A stretch of DNA of 64,000 bases, taken from the NCBI RefSeq assembly GCF_029081005.1, contig NZ_JAJQTQ010000010.1, positions 62,001 through 126,000 of the forward strand, given 5' to 3'. The position numbers and the translations under genes were made by a program. Shown piece by piece: positions 49,995 to 59,141 of the stretch (position 1 is the first letter of the stretch; each line of letters begins with the position of its first letter). This DNA comes from Halomonas elongata. Lineage in GTDB: Bacteria > Pseudomonadota > Gammaproteobacteria > Pseudomonadales > Halomonadaceae. The notes beneath the pieces were generated by a model. It was not told where the DNA came from. It saw only the letters and a program-made list of their open reading frames with translations, and searched no databases.

Positions 49995-50258
49995 TCACTT
50001 GCGCATGGAACGCTCGAACATGCGGTTCATCTCTTCACGGTTCTCCTGAGACATCTGCAGAGCCTGCTGAGCGTCACGCTGCGCCTGGTTGGCGGTGTTC
50101 TGAGCCTGGGTAGCGATGCTGCGAGCCTCGGCGGCATCAGCCTGGGCAGACTCGGCGGTCGTGCGTACTTCTTCCAGGGCGCCGGAAGAGGCACAGCCGG
50201 CCAGAACGGCCAGAGAAGCAGCAGCGGCGGTCAGCTTCAGAGTTGTCTTGAGGGTCAT
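49995..50258 (-). CDS. lpp: Braun-type murein lipoprotein (Lpp/OprI family)
   Basis: The 87-residue lipoprotein has a signal peptide with lipobox VLAGC (Cys22) and an Ala/Gln-rich heptad coiled coil (about 28-80). It ends in RSMRK, so the C-terminal lysine needed for covalent attachment to peptidoglycan is present. It anchors the outer membrane to the wall. AAGGAGAACACC precedes the ATG. The mRNA leader is long and structured. Confidence 0.93.
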   Translation of the reverse strand: MTLKTTLKLTAAAASLAVLAGCASSGALEEVRTTAESAQADAAEARSIATQAQNTANQAQRDAQQALQMSQENREEMNRMFERSMRK

Positions 50259-50298
50259 GGTGTTCTCCTTGGATCTTCCTTGGAACTGCATTGGCGAC

Positions 50299-50370
50299 GC
50301 CTGCCGAAGCAGGCTTCCCGCAAGGCGGGACTTTCAGGGAAGTGCTGCTTTCAGTACTGCTGTCAGCACT
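50299..50370 (-). promoter_or_regulatory. structured lpp leader with three stem-loops
   Basis: Reading toward lpp, the leader holds AGTGCTG/CAGCACT (50341-50347 with 50364-50370), TCCCGC/GCGGGA (50316-50321 with 50325-50330) and GCCTGC-TTCG-GCAGGC (50299-50314), the last with a stable UUCG loop. These may stabilise the abundant lpp mRNA or host sRNA control. Confidence 0.55.
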
Positions 50371-50379
50371 TCTTTTGCA

Positions 50380-50407
50380 ACATTACGCTGCGCGCCGTAG
50401 AAGTCAA
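50380..50407 (-). promoter_or_regulatory. probable lpp promoter
   Basis: TTGACT (50407-50402), a 16-bp spacer and TAATGT (50385-50380) lie about 120 bp before the lpp start and just upstream of the leader hairpins. Confidence 0.5.
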
Positions 50408-50469
50408 ACGCTGTTCAAAAACGCCCAGCGATTGATTCTAGACGAGAACGTCCCTAGCGCATATAAAGC

Positions 50470-51114
50470 CTAGCGGATGACGACCCTCGTGCCAATGTCG
50501 ATCATCGACGACAGGGTGTCGACCTGGCCATCGGTGACCGCGACACACCCATCCGTCCAGTGGAAACGGCGATGGATCTCCGGGTCGGCCACCCCGATGC
50601 CATGGATACCGATATACCCGCCCAGCACCGTATCCTGAGGCGGTCTGCCATGCCGGCGATAGTAGCCGAAGTAGTCATCGTAATCCCGCTGACTGTAGAC
50701 GCCGGACTGCCTTGCCATGCGCGCATGGGTGGGCGTCGGGTAATCCAGACCGATGAAGGTATGGTACTTGCTGTCGAAATTGAAACGGGTGACGCGAAAC
50801 TCGCCCAGCGGCGTCACACGGCCACCCCGCAGGCGCTGGGCCTCGGCTCCGCCCCGCCCCAGCGAGATCGGCGAGAACCGCTCCAGCAGCGTATTGCCGC
50901 GATAGACGCTCAGGCTGGCCGCCTCGTCGTCGATCAATACCCAGACTTCATTGCTGTAACGGGGCTGGTCGGCATTCGCGAGCACCTCGTCCATCGGCCC
51001 GTTGCGCGTCTGGAGCGCGTCCATCAGGCCGGCATGGGAGAGAGAGGGGGTCAGCAGGACCAGGCAGAGGCTCGCGACCAGCAGGCCGAAGCGGCGGCAG
51101 GAAAACGATGTCAT
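50470..51114 (-). CDS. L,D-transpeptidase family protein (YafK-like motif)
   Basis: The 214-residue protein has a signal peptide (about 1-28, ending LSHA-GLM) and a YkuD domain with GIHGIG and the nucleophile Cys in the variant motif WTDGCVAVTD instead of SHGC. That variant is closer to E. coli YafK/DpaA, which releases Lpp from peptidoglycan. This role is inferred. A good sigma-70 promoter lies upstream (51158-51186). Confidence 0.85.
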   Translation of the reverse strand: MTSFSCRRFGLLVASLCLVLLTPSLSHAGLMDALQTRNGPMDEVLANADQPRYSNEVWVLIDDEAASLSVYRGNTLLERFSPISLGRGGAEAQRLRGGRVTPLGEFRVTRFNFDSKYHTFIGLDYPTPTHARMARQSGVYSQRDYDDYFGYYRRHGRPPQDTVLGGYIGIHGIGVADPEIHRRFHWTDGCVAVTDGQVDTLSSMIDIGTRVVIR

Positions 51115-51157
51115 GATAGGCGAAACTCGTCGACGATGGGCGATGAAGTCGACGACG

Positions 51158-51186
51158 TTTATACCGCACCTGGCACCGAGTGTCAG
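51158..51186 (-). promoter_or_regulatory. sigma-70 promoter of the second L,D-transpeptidase
   Basis: CTGACA (51186-51181), a 17-bp spacer and TATAAA (51163-51158) match the consensus at 10 of 12 positions, giving a short leader of about 40 bases. Confidence 0.75.
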
Positions 51187-51271
51187 TTCAACGTAGCCAA
51201 TGCATTGCCCTGGCCGAGGCAACACTGTTGCCACTCGGCGACAGACGGGCCAACCCCGCGTCAGCGCCTCG

Positions 51272-51745
51272 TCACCACTCCTCGCTGGTCTGTCGCAGGG
51301 CGCCGATCTCGCGCTTGGCCTCGCTCAGGCAATCGAACAGCTCCGACCCGAGATCCTCTGCGCCACCGACGGCGATCAGTCCCTGGGCCGTACCGCCCGA
51401 ACGACGGGCCACACCGTCGCTGGAGTGCAACGCCTCGAATCGCGCCAGCAAGCGGGCCAGCCAGCTATCGGGACGCTCGGCCAGGCAACGCAATCGCTCG
51501 AGTTCGGCCAGCTGCACCTCATCGGACGACAACAAGGTTCGCCAGTCACCATTCGCCGGCGTGGCATGCTCGGCCAGCTCGGTGACCTCCCTCACCAGCG
51601 ACTCAAGCGCCAGCTCGAGCAGTGCCAGGGCCCCCTCCTCGGCGGCCATGCGACGCGCCTCGCCGTGCTCGTCATCCACCGGGGCCACCGCCAGCAACAG
51701 CTCGGCCTGGTAGAGCAGTTGATTGGTTCGCGCACGGGGTGTCAC
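51272..51745 (-). CDS. DUF6586 family protein
   Basis: The 157-residue, mostly helical, acidic cytosolic protein (Leu/Glu/Ala-rich) has no signal peptide or known catalytic motif. It overlaps the topA stop by four bases (GTGA), so translation is coupled. A small protein next to topA is conserved in pseudomonads; its function is unknown. Confidence 0.8.
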   Translation of the reverse strand: MTPRARTNQLLYQAELLLAVAPVDDEHGEARRMAAEEGALALLELALESLVREVTELAEHATPANGDWRTLLSSDEVQLAELERLRCLAERPDSWLARLLARFEALHSSDGVARRSGGTAQGLIAVGGAEDLGSELFDCLSEAKREIGALRQTSEEW

Positions 51746-54378
51746 TTGCGCTTGTCCTCCACCTGCCAGCGACCATCGGCGAAGGTGGCCTTCCAGCCGG
51801 TCGCCTTGCCGTTATCGTCGGTCATCACGAACTGCTCCTTGGCCTTGCGCGAGAAGCGGATCTGGGCCGGGCGCCCTTCGGGATCCGCACTGGGCGCATC
51901 GAGCAGGTAACGGTACTTCTCGGGAAGCTCCTCGGCATGGGCCTTGAGCTCGACGACCAGGGGCGGGCGCGTCTCGCGATTCTTGGGGAACTTGCTCGCC
52001 GCCAGGAAGAGCCCGCTGGCGCCGTCACGCAGTACATAATGGTCCTCGACCTTCTGGCAAGCCAGTTCGGGCATGGGGATGGGATCCATCTTGGGCGGTG
52101 CCACCTCCCCGTTCCGGAGCAGTTTCCGCGTGTTCTTGCAGGCCTCGCTGGTGCAACCGAAGTACTTGCCGAAACGCCCGGACTTGAGCTGCATTTCACT
52201 GCCGCACTTGTCGCACTCGATGGTCGGCCCGTCATAGCCCTTGATGCGGAACCGCCCTTGCTCGACCTCGTAGCCGTCGCAGTCGGGGCTGTTGCCGCAG
52301 ATATGCAACTTGCGCTGCTCGTCGATCAGGTAACTGTCCATGGCGGTGCCGCACTTCGCGCAACGGTGCTTGGCACGCAGGGCGTCGGTCTCGGCCTCCT
52401 CGCCGGCATCGGCGGCCACGGCCTCGTCGCCGGGCAGCAGGTCCATGGTCGTCTTGCAGCGCTCCTTGGGCGGCAGGTTGTAGCCGCTGCAACCGAGGAA
52501 GACCCCCGTCGAGGCAGTGCGAATCTGCATCTCGCGCCCGCAAGTCGGACATTCGATATCGGTGGGCACCGGTTGGTTGGGGCGCATGCCCTCCTCGCTC
52601 TCGGCCTCGTTGAGCTCTTCGCGGAACTCGGCGTAGAACGCATCGAGCAGTTCACGCCAGCGGCGCTGTCCTTCGGCCACCTCGTCGAGGCTGTCCTCCA
52701 TGCGCGCGGTGAAGGAATAGTCCATCAGATCGGGGAAGGATTCCTTGAGCCGCTCGGTGACGATATCGCCCAGTTTCTCGGCATAGAAGCGCCGATTCTC
52801 GAGCCGCACATAGCCCCGATCCTGAATGGTCGAGATGATGGCAGCATAGGTGGAAGGCCGGCCGATGCCCTTCTTCTCGAGTTCCTTGACCAGGCTCGCT
52901 TCGGTGTAACGAGCCGCCGGCTTGGTGAAGTGCTGCTGCGGGTCCAGCGTCTCGAGCGTCAGCGGGGTGCCCTCGGCGATGTCCGGCAACGACTGGTCCT
53001 CGTCCTTGCGGCCCATGGGTTTCATGACCCGGGTATAGCCGTCGAACTTCAGCACCCGCCCCTTGGCCTTGAGCTCATAGCCCGAGGCTTCCACCGTCAG
53101 GGTGGTGGACAGGTATTCGGCCGGCGTCATCTGGCAGGCCACGAACTGACGCCAGATCAGCTCATAGAGGCGTTCGGCATCACGCTCCATACCGGCAAGA
53201 TCGCCGGCCTGACGTGTCACATCGGAAGGCCGGATGGCCTCGTGGGCCTCCTGGGCGCCCTCCTTGCTGCTGTAGCGATTCGGCGATTCGGGGAGGTAAC
53301 GCTTGCCATAGGACTCGCCGATATAGTCACGCACGCCGGCCACCGCTTCCTGCGAGAGGTTGGTGGAATCAGTACGCATGTAGGTGATGTAGCCGGCCTC
53401 GTAGAGGCGCTGGGCCAGCGTCATGGTCTTCTTGACCGAGAATCCCAGGCGACCGCTGGCGGCCTGCTGGAGGGTCGAGGTGATGAAGGGCGCGTTCGGC
53501 CGGGAGCGGGTCGGCTTGTCCTCACGAGCCGTGACGGCCAGGCTGGCCCCGCGAAGCGCCTCGATGCGCTCCAGGGTCTCGCTCTCGCTGGTCGGCCGGA
53601 AGGTCTTGCCCTCCTGGCGAACCAGTTCGAAGCGCACCGTCTCGCCCTTGCCATCGCTCGGCGACAGGTCGGCGTGAACGTCCCAGAACTCCTCGGGCAC
53701 GAAGGCCCGGATCTCTCGCTCGCGTTCGACGATCAGGCGCATCGCGACCGACTGCACGCGACCGGCCGAGAGGCCGCGGGCGATCTTGGCCCACAGCAGC
53801 GGCGAGAGCATGAAACCCACGACCCGATCGAGAAAGCGCCGCGCCTGCTGAGCCTCGACCCGCGGCATGTTCAACTGACCGGGATCCTCGAAGGCCTCAT
53901 GAATGGCGTTCTTGGTGATCTCGTTGAACACCACTCGACGATAACGGGACTCGTCGCCACCGATGGTCTCGCGCAGGTGCCAGGCGATGGCCTCACCCTC
54001 GCGGTCCAGATCGGTGGCCAGATAGACATGATCGGCCTTGTCGGCCAGCTTCTTCAGCTCGGCGACCACCTTCTCCTTGCCGGGAAGGACCACATAATCG
54101 GCTTCCCAGCCATGATCGGGATCGATCCCCATGCGCCGAATGAGTTGATCGTGAGCCTTGCGCTTGCGGTACTCGGCCTTCTCCTCGGCGGACATCTTGC
54201 GCGTCGCCGCCGCCTGACGGGCGCGTTCCTTGGGATCTGAGGCCGCCTTGCCCGAGCCGCTGGTCGGCAGGTCACGGATGTGCCCCACGCTCGACTTCAC
54301 GATGTACTCGTTGCCGAGATACTTGTTGATCGTCTTGGCCTTGGCCGGCGACTCGACGATGACCAGTGACTTGCCCAT
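51742..54378 (-). CDS. topA: DNA topoisomerase I
   Basis: The 878-residue type IA enzyme relaxes negative supercoils. The TOPRIM domain carries Glu9 ([10 protein letters not shown]), Asp123 and Asp125 (TDLDREGEA), and the active tyrosine is Tyr333 ([10 protein letters not shown]). Several four-cysteine zinc ribbons follow (for example [24 protein letters not shown]), then an Arg/Lys-rich tail. GGAG lies just before the ATG at 54378. Confidence 0.97.
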   Translation of the reverse strand: MGKSLVIVESPAKAKTINKYLGNEYIVKSSVGHIRDLPTSGSGKAASDPKERARQAAATRKMSAEEKAEYRKRKAHDQLIRRMGIDPDHGWEADYVVLPGKEKVVAELKKLADKADHVYLATDLDREGEAIAWHLRETIGGDESRYRRVVFNEITKNAIHEAFEDPGQLNMPRVEAQQARRFLDRVVGFMLSPLLWAKIARGLSAGRVQSVAMRLIVEREREIRAFVPEEFWDVHADLSPSDGKGETVRFELVRQEGKTFRPTSESETLERIEALRGASLAVTAREDKPTRSRPNAPFITSTLQQAASGRLGFSVKKTMTLAQRLYEAGYITYMRTDSTNLSQEAVAGVRDYIGESYGKRYLPESPNRYSSKEGAQEAHEAIRPSDVTRQAGDLAGMERDAERLYELIWRQFVACQMTPAEYLSTTLTVEASGYELKAKGRVLKFDGYTRVMKPMGRKDEDQSLPDIAEGTPLTLETLDPQQHFTKPAARYTEASLVKELEKKGIGRPSTYAAIISTIQDRGYVRLENRRFYAEKLGDIVTERLKESFPDLMDYSFTARMEDSLDEVAEGQRRWRELLDAFYAEFREELNEAESEEGMRPNQPVPTDIECPTCGREMQIRTASTGVFLGCSGYNLPPKERCKTTMDLLPGDEAVAADAGEEAETDALRAKHRCAKCGTAMDSYLIDEQRKLHICGNSPDCDGYEVEQGRFRIKGYDGPTIECDKCGSEMQLKSGRFGKYFGCTSEACKNTRKLLRNGEVAPPKMDPIPMPELACQKVEDHYVLRDGASGLFLAASKFPKNRETRPPLVVELKAHAEELPEKYRYLLDAPSADPEGRPAQIRFSRKAKEQFVMTDDNGKATGWKATFADGRWQVEDKRK

Positions 54379-54562
54379 AGTGCTCCACAATGCTATTGAC
54401 GCCAGCCTGAGCTCGCGCCGAACGGTTTCGGCCCGCCATAGTTTCGACGGTGAAAAATGCGCTTACCCTACCCCAGCGCTCGTCTTCACGCCAGTCGCGA
54501 CCTATGAACCTAGCCCGATGCCGATGGAGACCACAAGCGAAGTCAGACATCGTTGTCAACGA

Positions 54563-54594
54563 AACGCCCCCGTCGGCGGACCGGCGGGGGCGTT
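54563..54594 (-). terminator. terminator after the DUF3141 gene
   Basis: AACGCCCCCG pairs with CGGGGGCGTT around a 12-base loop, and TTCGTTG follows on the minus strand. The rest of the 234-bp gap before topA shows nothing recognisable. Confidence 0.75.
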
Positions 54595-54612
54595 GGGACA
54601 AGGCGTCGGACG

Positions 54613-56859
54613 TCAGTCATCGCGCGCCGGAGACGGGCCGGGTCGCCGCGTCCGCGAATCACTGTCGCCTCGCTTCGGCTTGGCCGACTCGAAGAGGCCA
54701 CGCACCCGCTCGAAGCGCGCGGCCGCATGCTCGGAGAGTTCTCCGCTGGCCGCCAGTACATGGTCGATGTGCTCCAGGTGCCCATCGATCTGCTCGACAG
54801 TCTGTCCCGTCAATAGTGTTGGAATCGCGTTCAGGGCGGCATCGCGATCCTGCTTGAGAATGAAGAACTGTTCGCGCACCAGGTGCTTGAAGTCGGCAAG
54901 CTGGATACCGGGTTCGAGCTCGGCTCGTGACGCACGCAGTCGCTTGAAGTTGCGCTCGTCACTGGCCGGCGCACCACCCAGCACATAGATCACCGAACGC
55001 ATCACCGCCTCGTGATCTCCTCCTTCGGCGATCCTGTCACGAGCGGACTGGCGTCGCTGCTCGATGAAGCGCCGATGTTCGGGTTCGGCACCGGGTCGAC
55101 GACGTTGTGCCTGAGCCTCCCCGTCCAGGCCCACCAGCGCCTGCAGCAGGGGTTGCCCATAGAACATCAGGAAACTCTGCTCGATGAGGCCGTCACGATA
55201 CTGCCGCCAGGCATCCAGGCCATGGGAGATGCCGGAGGACATCATGCCCTCCATGGCACGGAAGACATTATCGTTCCCGACCGGATGACGCTCGCGCCGA
55301 ACCCGCTCGGCCAGCACCGGGATCGCTCCCATCAAGGGGTTGCGATCCGACAGCAGGCGATAGCCCAGGCGGTTCGGATGCATTCGCCGCATCCAGCGCG
55401 CCGATTCCGGCGTTGCCAGTGTCTTGACCCAGGGCTGCGAGAAGAGCCGGTAGAGCCCCAGGTTGATCTCGGAGAGCCGCGCCACCGTGGCGAAGCGCCG
55501 CTCATCATCCGGACGATGGTGGACCTCGCGGTCGAGATCCTCGACCTCGCGGCGCTGGAACTCGAGCAGATAGTCCCGTTCGATCAGTTCGGCGTCCGAG
55601 TGTCCCTCGGCCGGGGTCACCGTGGTTTCATACAGCCCCGGCGGCAGGACGTCGATATAGTCCATGTTGGCGGTGAACTCGGTGTGCTCGCGGCGCGACA
55701 CGCTGCCCGAAACGAAGATTCCGAGATGGCCGGTGCTGTCGTGCAGGCAATAGACGATGGTCTGCTCGTTGGCGACGATGTCTTCAGTGTCCTCATAGAG
55801 GTCCCGCACCCACCCCAGCGCCTGAGGTGGAGGCGTGATGTCATCGCCCCGGGAACAGAACACCACCACCGGCGAGCGCAGGTTGCGCAGGTCGATGCGT
55901 CGCCCGTCCGAGGTTACCAGCTGGGCGGTGGACAGACGATTGCCGATGAAGAGGTTATCGACGATGTATTGAATCTCGTCGGCCCCCAGCACCACATGCC
56001 CGCCCCACCAGCGTTCGAACTCCAGATAGCGATCGGCCTCGGTATCGACATCGGCATAGAGACGATACTGCTTGTCCCACCAGGTATTGGCCGGATTGAG
56101 ACGTTCGAAATTCTGCACCAGCCAGGCGCCATCGAAGAGTCCGGCGCCCAGGTCGCCGAGCAGCGCGGTCATCCAGCTGCCGCCGACCAGCCCGCCGGTG
56201 TAGCGCATCGGCGCACGCCCCCGCTCGCCCGCCCAGTAGGACAGGGGCGCACCGGCGATCAGGATGGGGCCGAACACTTCGGGCTCCAGCGCCGCCGCCA
56301 TCATGATCTGCCAACCGGCCTGGCAGTTGCCCACCACCATGGGTTTCTCGGAAGTCTCGGGATGGCGTTCGATGACATGGTGCAGAAAGGCGACCTCTGC
56401 CTCGACCACATCCTCGACCTTCTGCCCCGGCACGGGAAACGGCAGAAAGCCGATGAAATAGCAGGGGTGTCCAGCACGCAGCGCCACGCCCACCTCGCTG
56501 TCGGGCTTGAATCCCCCGATACCCGGACCGTGCCCGGCGCGCGGATCGACCACCACGAAGGGCCGACTGCACGGATCGATCTCGACCCCCTCCGGCGGCA
56601 GGATCCGCAGCAGCTCATAGTTGACGGGGCGCGGCAGGTCACGCCCATCAAGCAATACGTCGGCCTCGAAACCGAGCACATTGGGCTTGGTCTTCTCGAT
56701 ATGCTCGAGATATTGATTGCCACGCTGGCGCATGACATCCAGATAGAGCGTCCCGCGCTCCAGGGCATCGCCCCAGTATTCGCAGGCGGCACGACCAAAG
56801 CCGAAGGGATCCAGCAGGGACATCGCCGTCGATGGCGAAGGAGGCATCATGGGATACAT
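54613..56859 (-). CDS. DUF3141 alpha/beta-hydrolase (PHA synthase-like)
   Basis: The 748-residue protein has an alpha/beta-hydrolase core with a nucleophile elbow that carries cysteine, Cys179 in VGNCQAGW, plus SRGDDITPP and HDSTGHLG for the Asp and His. A Cys nucleophile is the feature of PHA synthases, but the flanking domains differ from PhaC. The C-terminal 250 residues are charged and helical. No phaA, phaB or phasin gene is near. The ATG at 56859 is chosen because GGAG lies seven bases upstream. Confidence 0.85.
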   Translation of the reverse strand: MYPMMPPSPSTAMSLLDPFGFGRAACEYWGDALERGTLYLDVMRQRGNQYLEHIEKTKPNVLGFEADVLLDGRDLPRPVNYELLRILPPEGVEIDPCSRPFVVVDPRAGHGPGIGGFKPDSEVGVALRAGHPCYFIGFLPFPVPGQKVEDVVEAEVAFLHHVIERHPETSEKPMVVGNCQAGWQIMMAAALEPEVFGPILIAGAPLSYWAGERGRAPMRYTGGLVGGSWMTALLGDLGAGLFDGAWLVQNFERLNPANTWWDKQYRLYADVDTEADRYLEFERWWGGHVVLGADEIQYIVDNLFIGNRLSTAQLVTSDGRRIDLRNLRSPVVVFCSRGDDITPPPQALGWVRDLYEDTEDIVANEQTIVYCLHDSTGHLGIFVSGSVSRREHTEFTANMDYIDVLPPGLYETTVTPAEGHSDAELIERDYLLEFQRREVEDLDREVHHRPDDERRFATVARLSEINLGLYRLFSQPWVKTLATPESARWMRRMHPNRLGYRLLSDRNPLMGAIPVLAERVRRERHPVGNDNVFRAMEGMMSSGISHGLDAWRQYRDGLIEQSFLMFYGQPLLQALVGLDGEAQAQRRRPGAEPEHRRFIEQRRQSARDRIAEGGDHEAVMRSVIYVLGGAPASDERNFKRLRASRAELEPGIQLADFKHLVREQFFILKQDRDAALNAIPTLLTGQTVEQIDGHLEHIDHVLAASGELSEHAAARFERVRGLFESAKPKRGDSDSRTRRPGPSPARDD

Positions 56860-56919
56860 CGCGGGGCTCCATGGCATAAGCCGGACCGGGACCGGCGGGC
56901 AACCCGATTGCTGCAATGC

Positions 56920-56925
56920 AATATA
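56920..56925 (-). promoter_or_regulatory. possible -10 element for the DUF3141 gene
   Basis: TATATT on the minus strand lies 61 bp before the DUF3141 start; the -35 is weak. Confidence 0.35.
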
Positions 56926-56994
56926 GCGAATCCCGCGTCACAAGGGAAATATCGATATGCGCCCTACCGGTCTATTGCGGATCGCCCTCTCCTC

Positions 56995-57903
56995 TCAGAG
57001 AGTGACGAGCCAGCGGCTGGCCTGCTCCTCCCCCCACCATTCGGCAAGGACCCGCCGGGCACGCGCCTCGACCTCGCCGGTACGACGCCCCCAGGCCAGC
57101 AGCCGCACCTCGCCGGTCTGACCGCACCGATCGAGCCGCATGCCGGCCCCCCCGCTGAAAATGGCGCTCGACGGCAGCTCGAACCGCCACAGGCGAGCCT
57201 GTCCATCGAGCGACAATCGCGCCTGTCGTTCTCGAAGTCTCTCCCCGGCCAGCACGCGAAGCTGCTCGACCAGCGGATCCAGTCCGATCAAGACGTCATC
57301 CAGAGCCTCGTCGCCGGTCGGGCCGGGTCTCATGTCCACGAAGCCAAGACGATTCCCCACCACGCGGAAACGTATCTCGACGAGCCCGACCACACCGAGG
57401 CTGGCCACGCCGCGCGCCGCCAGCTCGCCCAGGTAGCGGTAGCGCTCCGACGTCAACCAGCCGAGCGGGGCCACGGCCACAGGTCCTCGGCGCTGGCGAG
57501 GCGACAGGTACAGGACGCGCCCAAAGCGATCGGCCAACAGGGAAATCGCGATGATATCGCCCTTCTGTTCCGACGCCGCCAGGGGAAGACCGGCCTCGCG
57601 CATCAGCTGACGCATGGCTCGAGCCTCCGTCATGGCCTCCAGCAACGCCGGCTCGCTGCCCAGGAAACGCAACCCCAGATGCCGACACCGCTCGGCAATC
57701 GCCACCTGCGTGACGGCGTCACTCTCGCCAGGGTGCAGGGCATCGCACCCCGCCGCCCGCGCTTCCTCCATGAGCATGGCCTCGCCGCCGAGCGCCGCCA
57801 CGGGCTTCATGCCCCGTTCGATACAGGCCTGACGTATCCGTAGCGCGGCAACGCCGTGCCCCGCCACCAGCGGGCAAGAAAACGGTGAAAGGCGTATGGG
57901 CAT
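56995..57903 (-). CDS. shortened biotin-carboxylase-like protein lacking the ATP-binding lid
   Basis: The 302-residue protein follows the biotin carboxylase pattern in fragments: ALRIRQACIERG (20-31), ALHPGES (55-61), GLRFLGSEPALLEAM (77-91), MREAGLP (101-107), an RQRRGPV segment (136-142) matching the RDCSxQRR region, VVGLVEIRF and FVDMRP (171-193), and GLDPLVEQLRVLAGE (207-221). A typical AccC has about 450 residues. The Gly-rich ATP lid between the dimer-type N-domain and the core is missing, and several catalytic Lys are not evident. It is unlikely to be an active carboxylase. The gene is divergent from a LysR regulator 82 bp away. Confidence 0.7.
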   Translation of the reverse strand: MPIRLSPFSCPLVAGHGVAALRIRQACIERGMKPVAALGGEAMLMEEARAAGCDALHPGESDAVTQVAIAERCRHLGLRFLGSEPALLEAMTEARAMRQLMREAGLPLAASEQKGDIIAISLLADRFGRVLYLSPRQRRGPVAVAPLGWLTSERYRYLGELAARGVASLGVVGLVEIRFRVVGNRLGFVDMRPGPTGDEALDDVLIGLDPLVEQLRVLAGERLRERQARLSLDGQARLWRFELPSSAIFSGGAGMRLDRCGQTGEVRLLAWGRRTGEVEARARRVLAEWWGEEQASRWLVTL

Positions 57904-57936
57904 GGGCGCTCCTGGATAGCCGTATATCGAGCCGCG

Positions 57937-57946
57937 ATGCTAGCAT
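57937..57946. promoter_or_regulatory. palindrome in the LysR / carboxylase-like spacer
   Basis: ATGCTAGCAT is a perfect 10-bp palindrome centred in the 82-bp divergent spacer, a plausible LysR operator. Confidence 0.4.
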
Positions 57947-57985
57947 GACGGCCAGACAGACTGGACGCCTTCGCGTCCCGGCTCG

Positions 57986-58987
57986 ATGGACGACGCCATG
58001 ACTGCCCCCAAGCTGCTCAACCGCCTCACCTTCCGCCAGCTCCAGGTGTTCCGTGCCGTCTACGAGCGACAATCCTACTCCCGGGCGGCGGAGACCCTGG
58101 GGCTGACACAGCCGGCGGTCAGCGCCCAGATTCGTCAGCTCGAACAGGCCCTGGGGCAACCCCTGTTCAAGTACGCCGGTCGCACCCTGCACGTGCTGCC
58201 GGCTGCCGATGCCCTCGCCAGCTCGGCACACAGCATCTTCGAGCAGGTCTCGCGACTACAGATGAGCCTCTCCGACCTGGCCGGCACCATCAGTGGCGAG
58301 CTCAACCTCGCCGCCGTCTCGACGGCACAGTATGTGGTCCCCCACCTGCTGGCGCGTTTCCGGGCTTGCTACCCCAATGTCCAGATACGCCTGCGGGTCT
58401 GCAATCGCGCCCAGGCCTTGACGCGACTGGCCGAGCAGCGCGACGACCTGGTCATCATGGCGCGGGTCCCCGAAGACGACGACCTGGTGTTCATGCCGAT
58501 CCTCGACAACGAGATGATTCCCGTGGTCTGGCCCGGTCATCCGCTGCTGGCGACCGGGCGACCGAGCCTCGAGGACCTGGCACGCCACTATGTGCTGATG
58601 CGCGAGCCCGGCTCCGGCGTCCGCGGCGCGCTGGAAGACCATGCCGCCGCCGAGGACGTCAACCTGGCCCACATCATCGAGATGGGCACCAACGAAGCCG
58701 TCAAGCAAGGTGTCATGGCCCAGCTCGGCGTCGCCGTGCTGCCACGCCTGGCGGTACGCCTGGAACTCGAGGCCGGCCTGCTGGAGCGCCTGGACCTCCC
58801 CGGTTTCCCGCTGCGCCATTCCTGGTGCACCGTCTATCATCGCGAGCGTTTCCCCACGCCGGTCACCGAGCTCTTCCTGCGGTTCGTGCGCGATCACCTC
58901 GACGAGCTGCACGAGCACTTCGCTGCCGAGCCCTCGCCGTTGCCCAGCCACGGCGTTGCCTGCCTGCCCGATACCGTACGACCGTGA
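57986..58987 (+). CDS. LysR-type transcriptional regulator (CbbR-like)
   Basis: The 333-residue regulator has the N-terminal helix-turn-helix (LTFRQLQVFRAVYERQSYSR and AETLGLTQPAVSAQIRQLE) and an effector-binding domain from about residue 95. The N-terminus resembles the CbbR/RbcR branch, but no carbon-fixation gene is present. Starts at 57986 and 57998 are both possible. The divergent carboxylase-like gene is the natural candidate target. Confidence 0.86.
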   Translation: MDDAMTAPKLLNRLTFRQLQVFRAVYERQSYSRAAETLGLTQPAVSAQIRQLEQALGQPLFKYAGRTLHVLPAADALASSAHSIFEQVSRLQMSLSDLAGTISGELNLAAVSTAQYVVPHLLARFRACYPNVQIRLRVCNRAQALTRLAEQRDDLVIMARVPEDDDLVFMPILDNEMIPVVWPGHPLLATGRPSLEDLARHYVLMREPGSGVRGALEDHAAAEDVNLAHIIEMGTNEAVKQGVMAQLGVAVLPRLAVRLELEAGLLERLDLPGFPLRHSWCTVYHRERFPTPVTELFLRFVRDHLDELHEHFAAEPSPLPSHGVACLPDTVRP

Positions 58988-59141
58988 CCTGCCTGTCCAG
59001 GTCAGCGACGAATATGGTAAGTTAGCGCCCAGAATGTATACACGCCATGCCCGACGCCGGCCGTCCCGCTTCGTTTTTTGCGGACACCCCACGACCGCGT
59101 GGGCGTGACGCACAGCCGCCGAATGGAGAGGCTTGCAGATC

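Noticed and set aside
51622-54240. Long plus-strand frame
   Set aside because: It is antisense to topA, which is complete with all catalytic residues.
55012-57843. Plus-strand frame of over 900 codons
   Set aside because: It spans the antisense of two separate genes and their spacer, with no domain.
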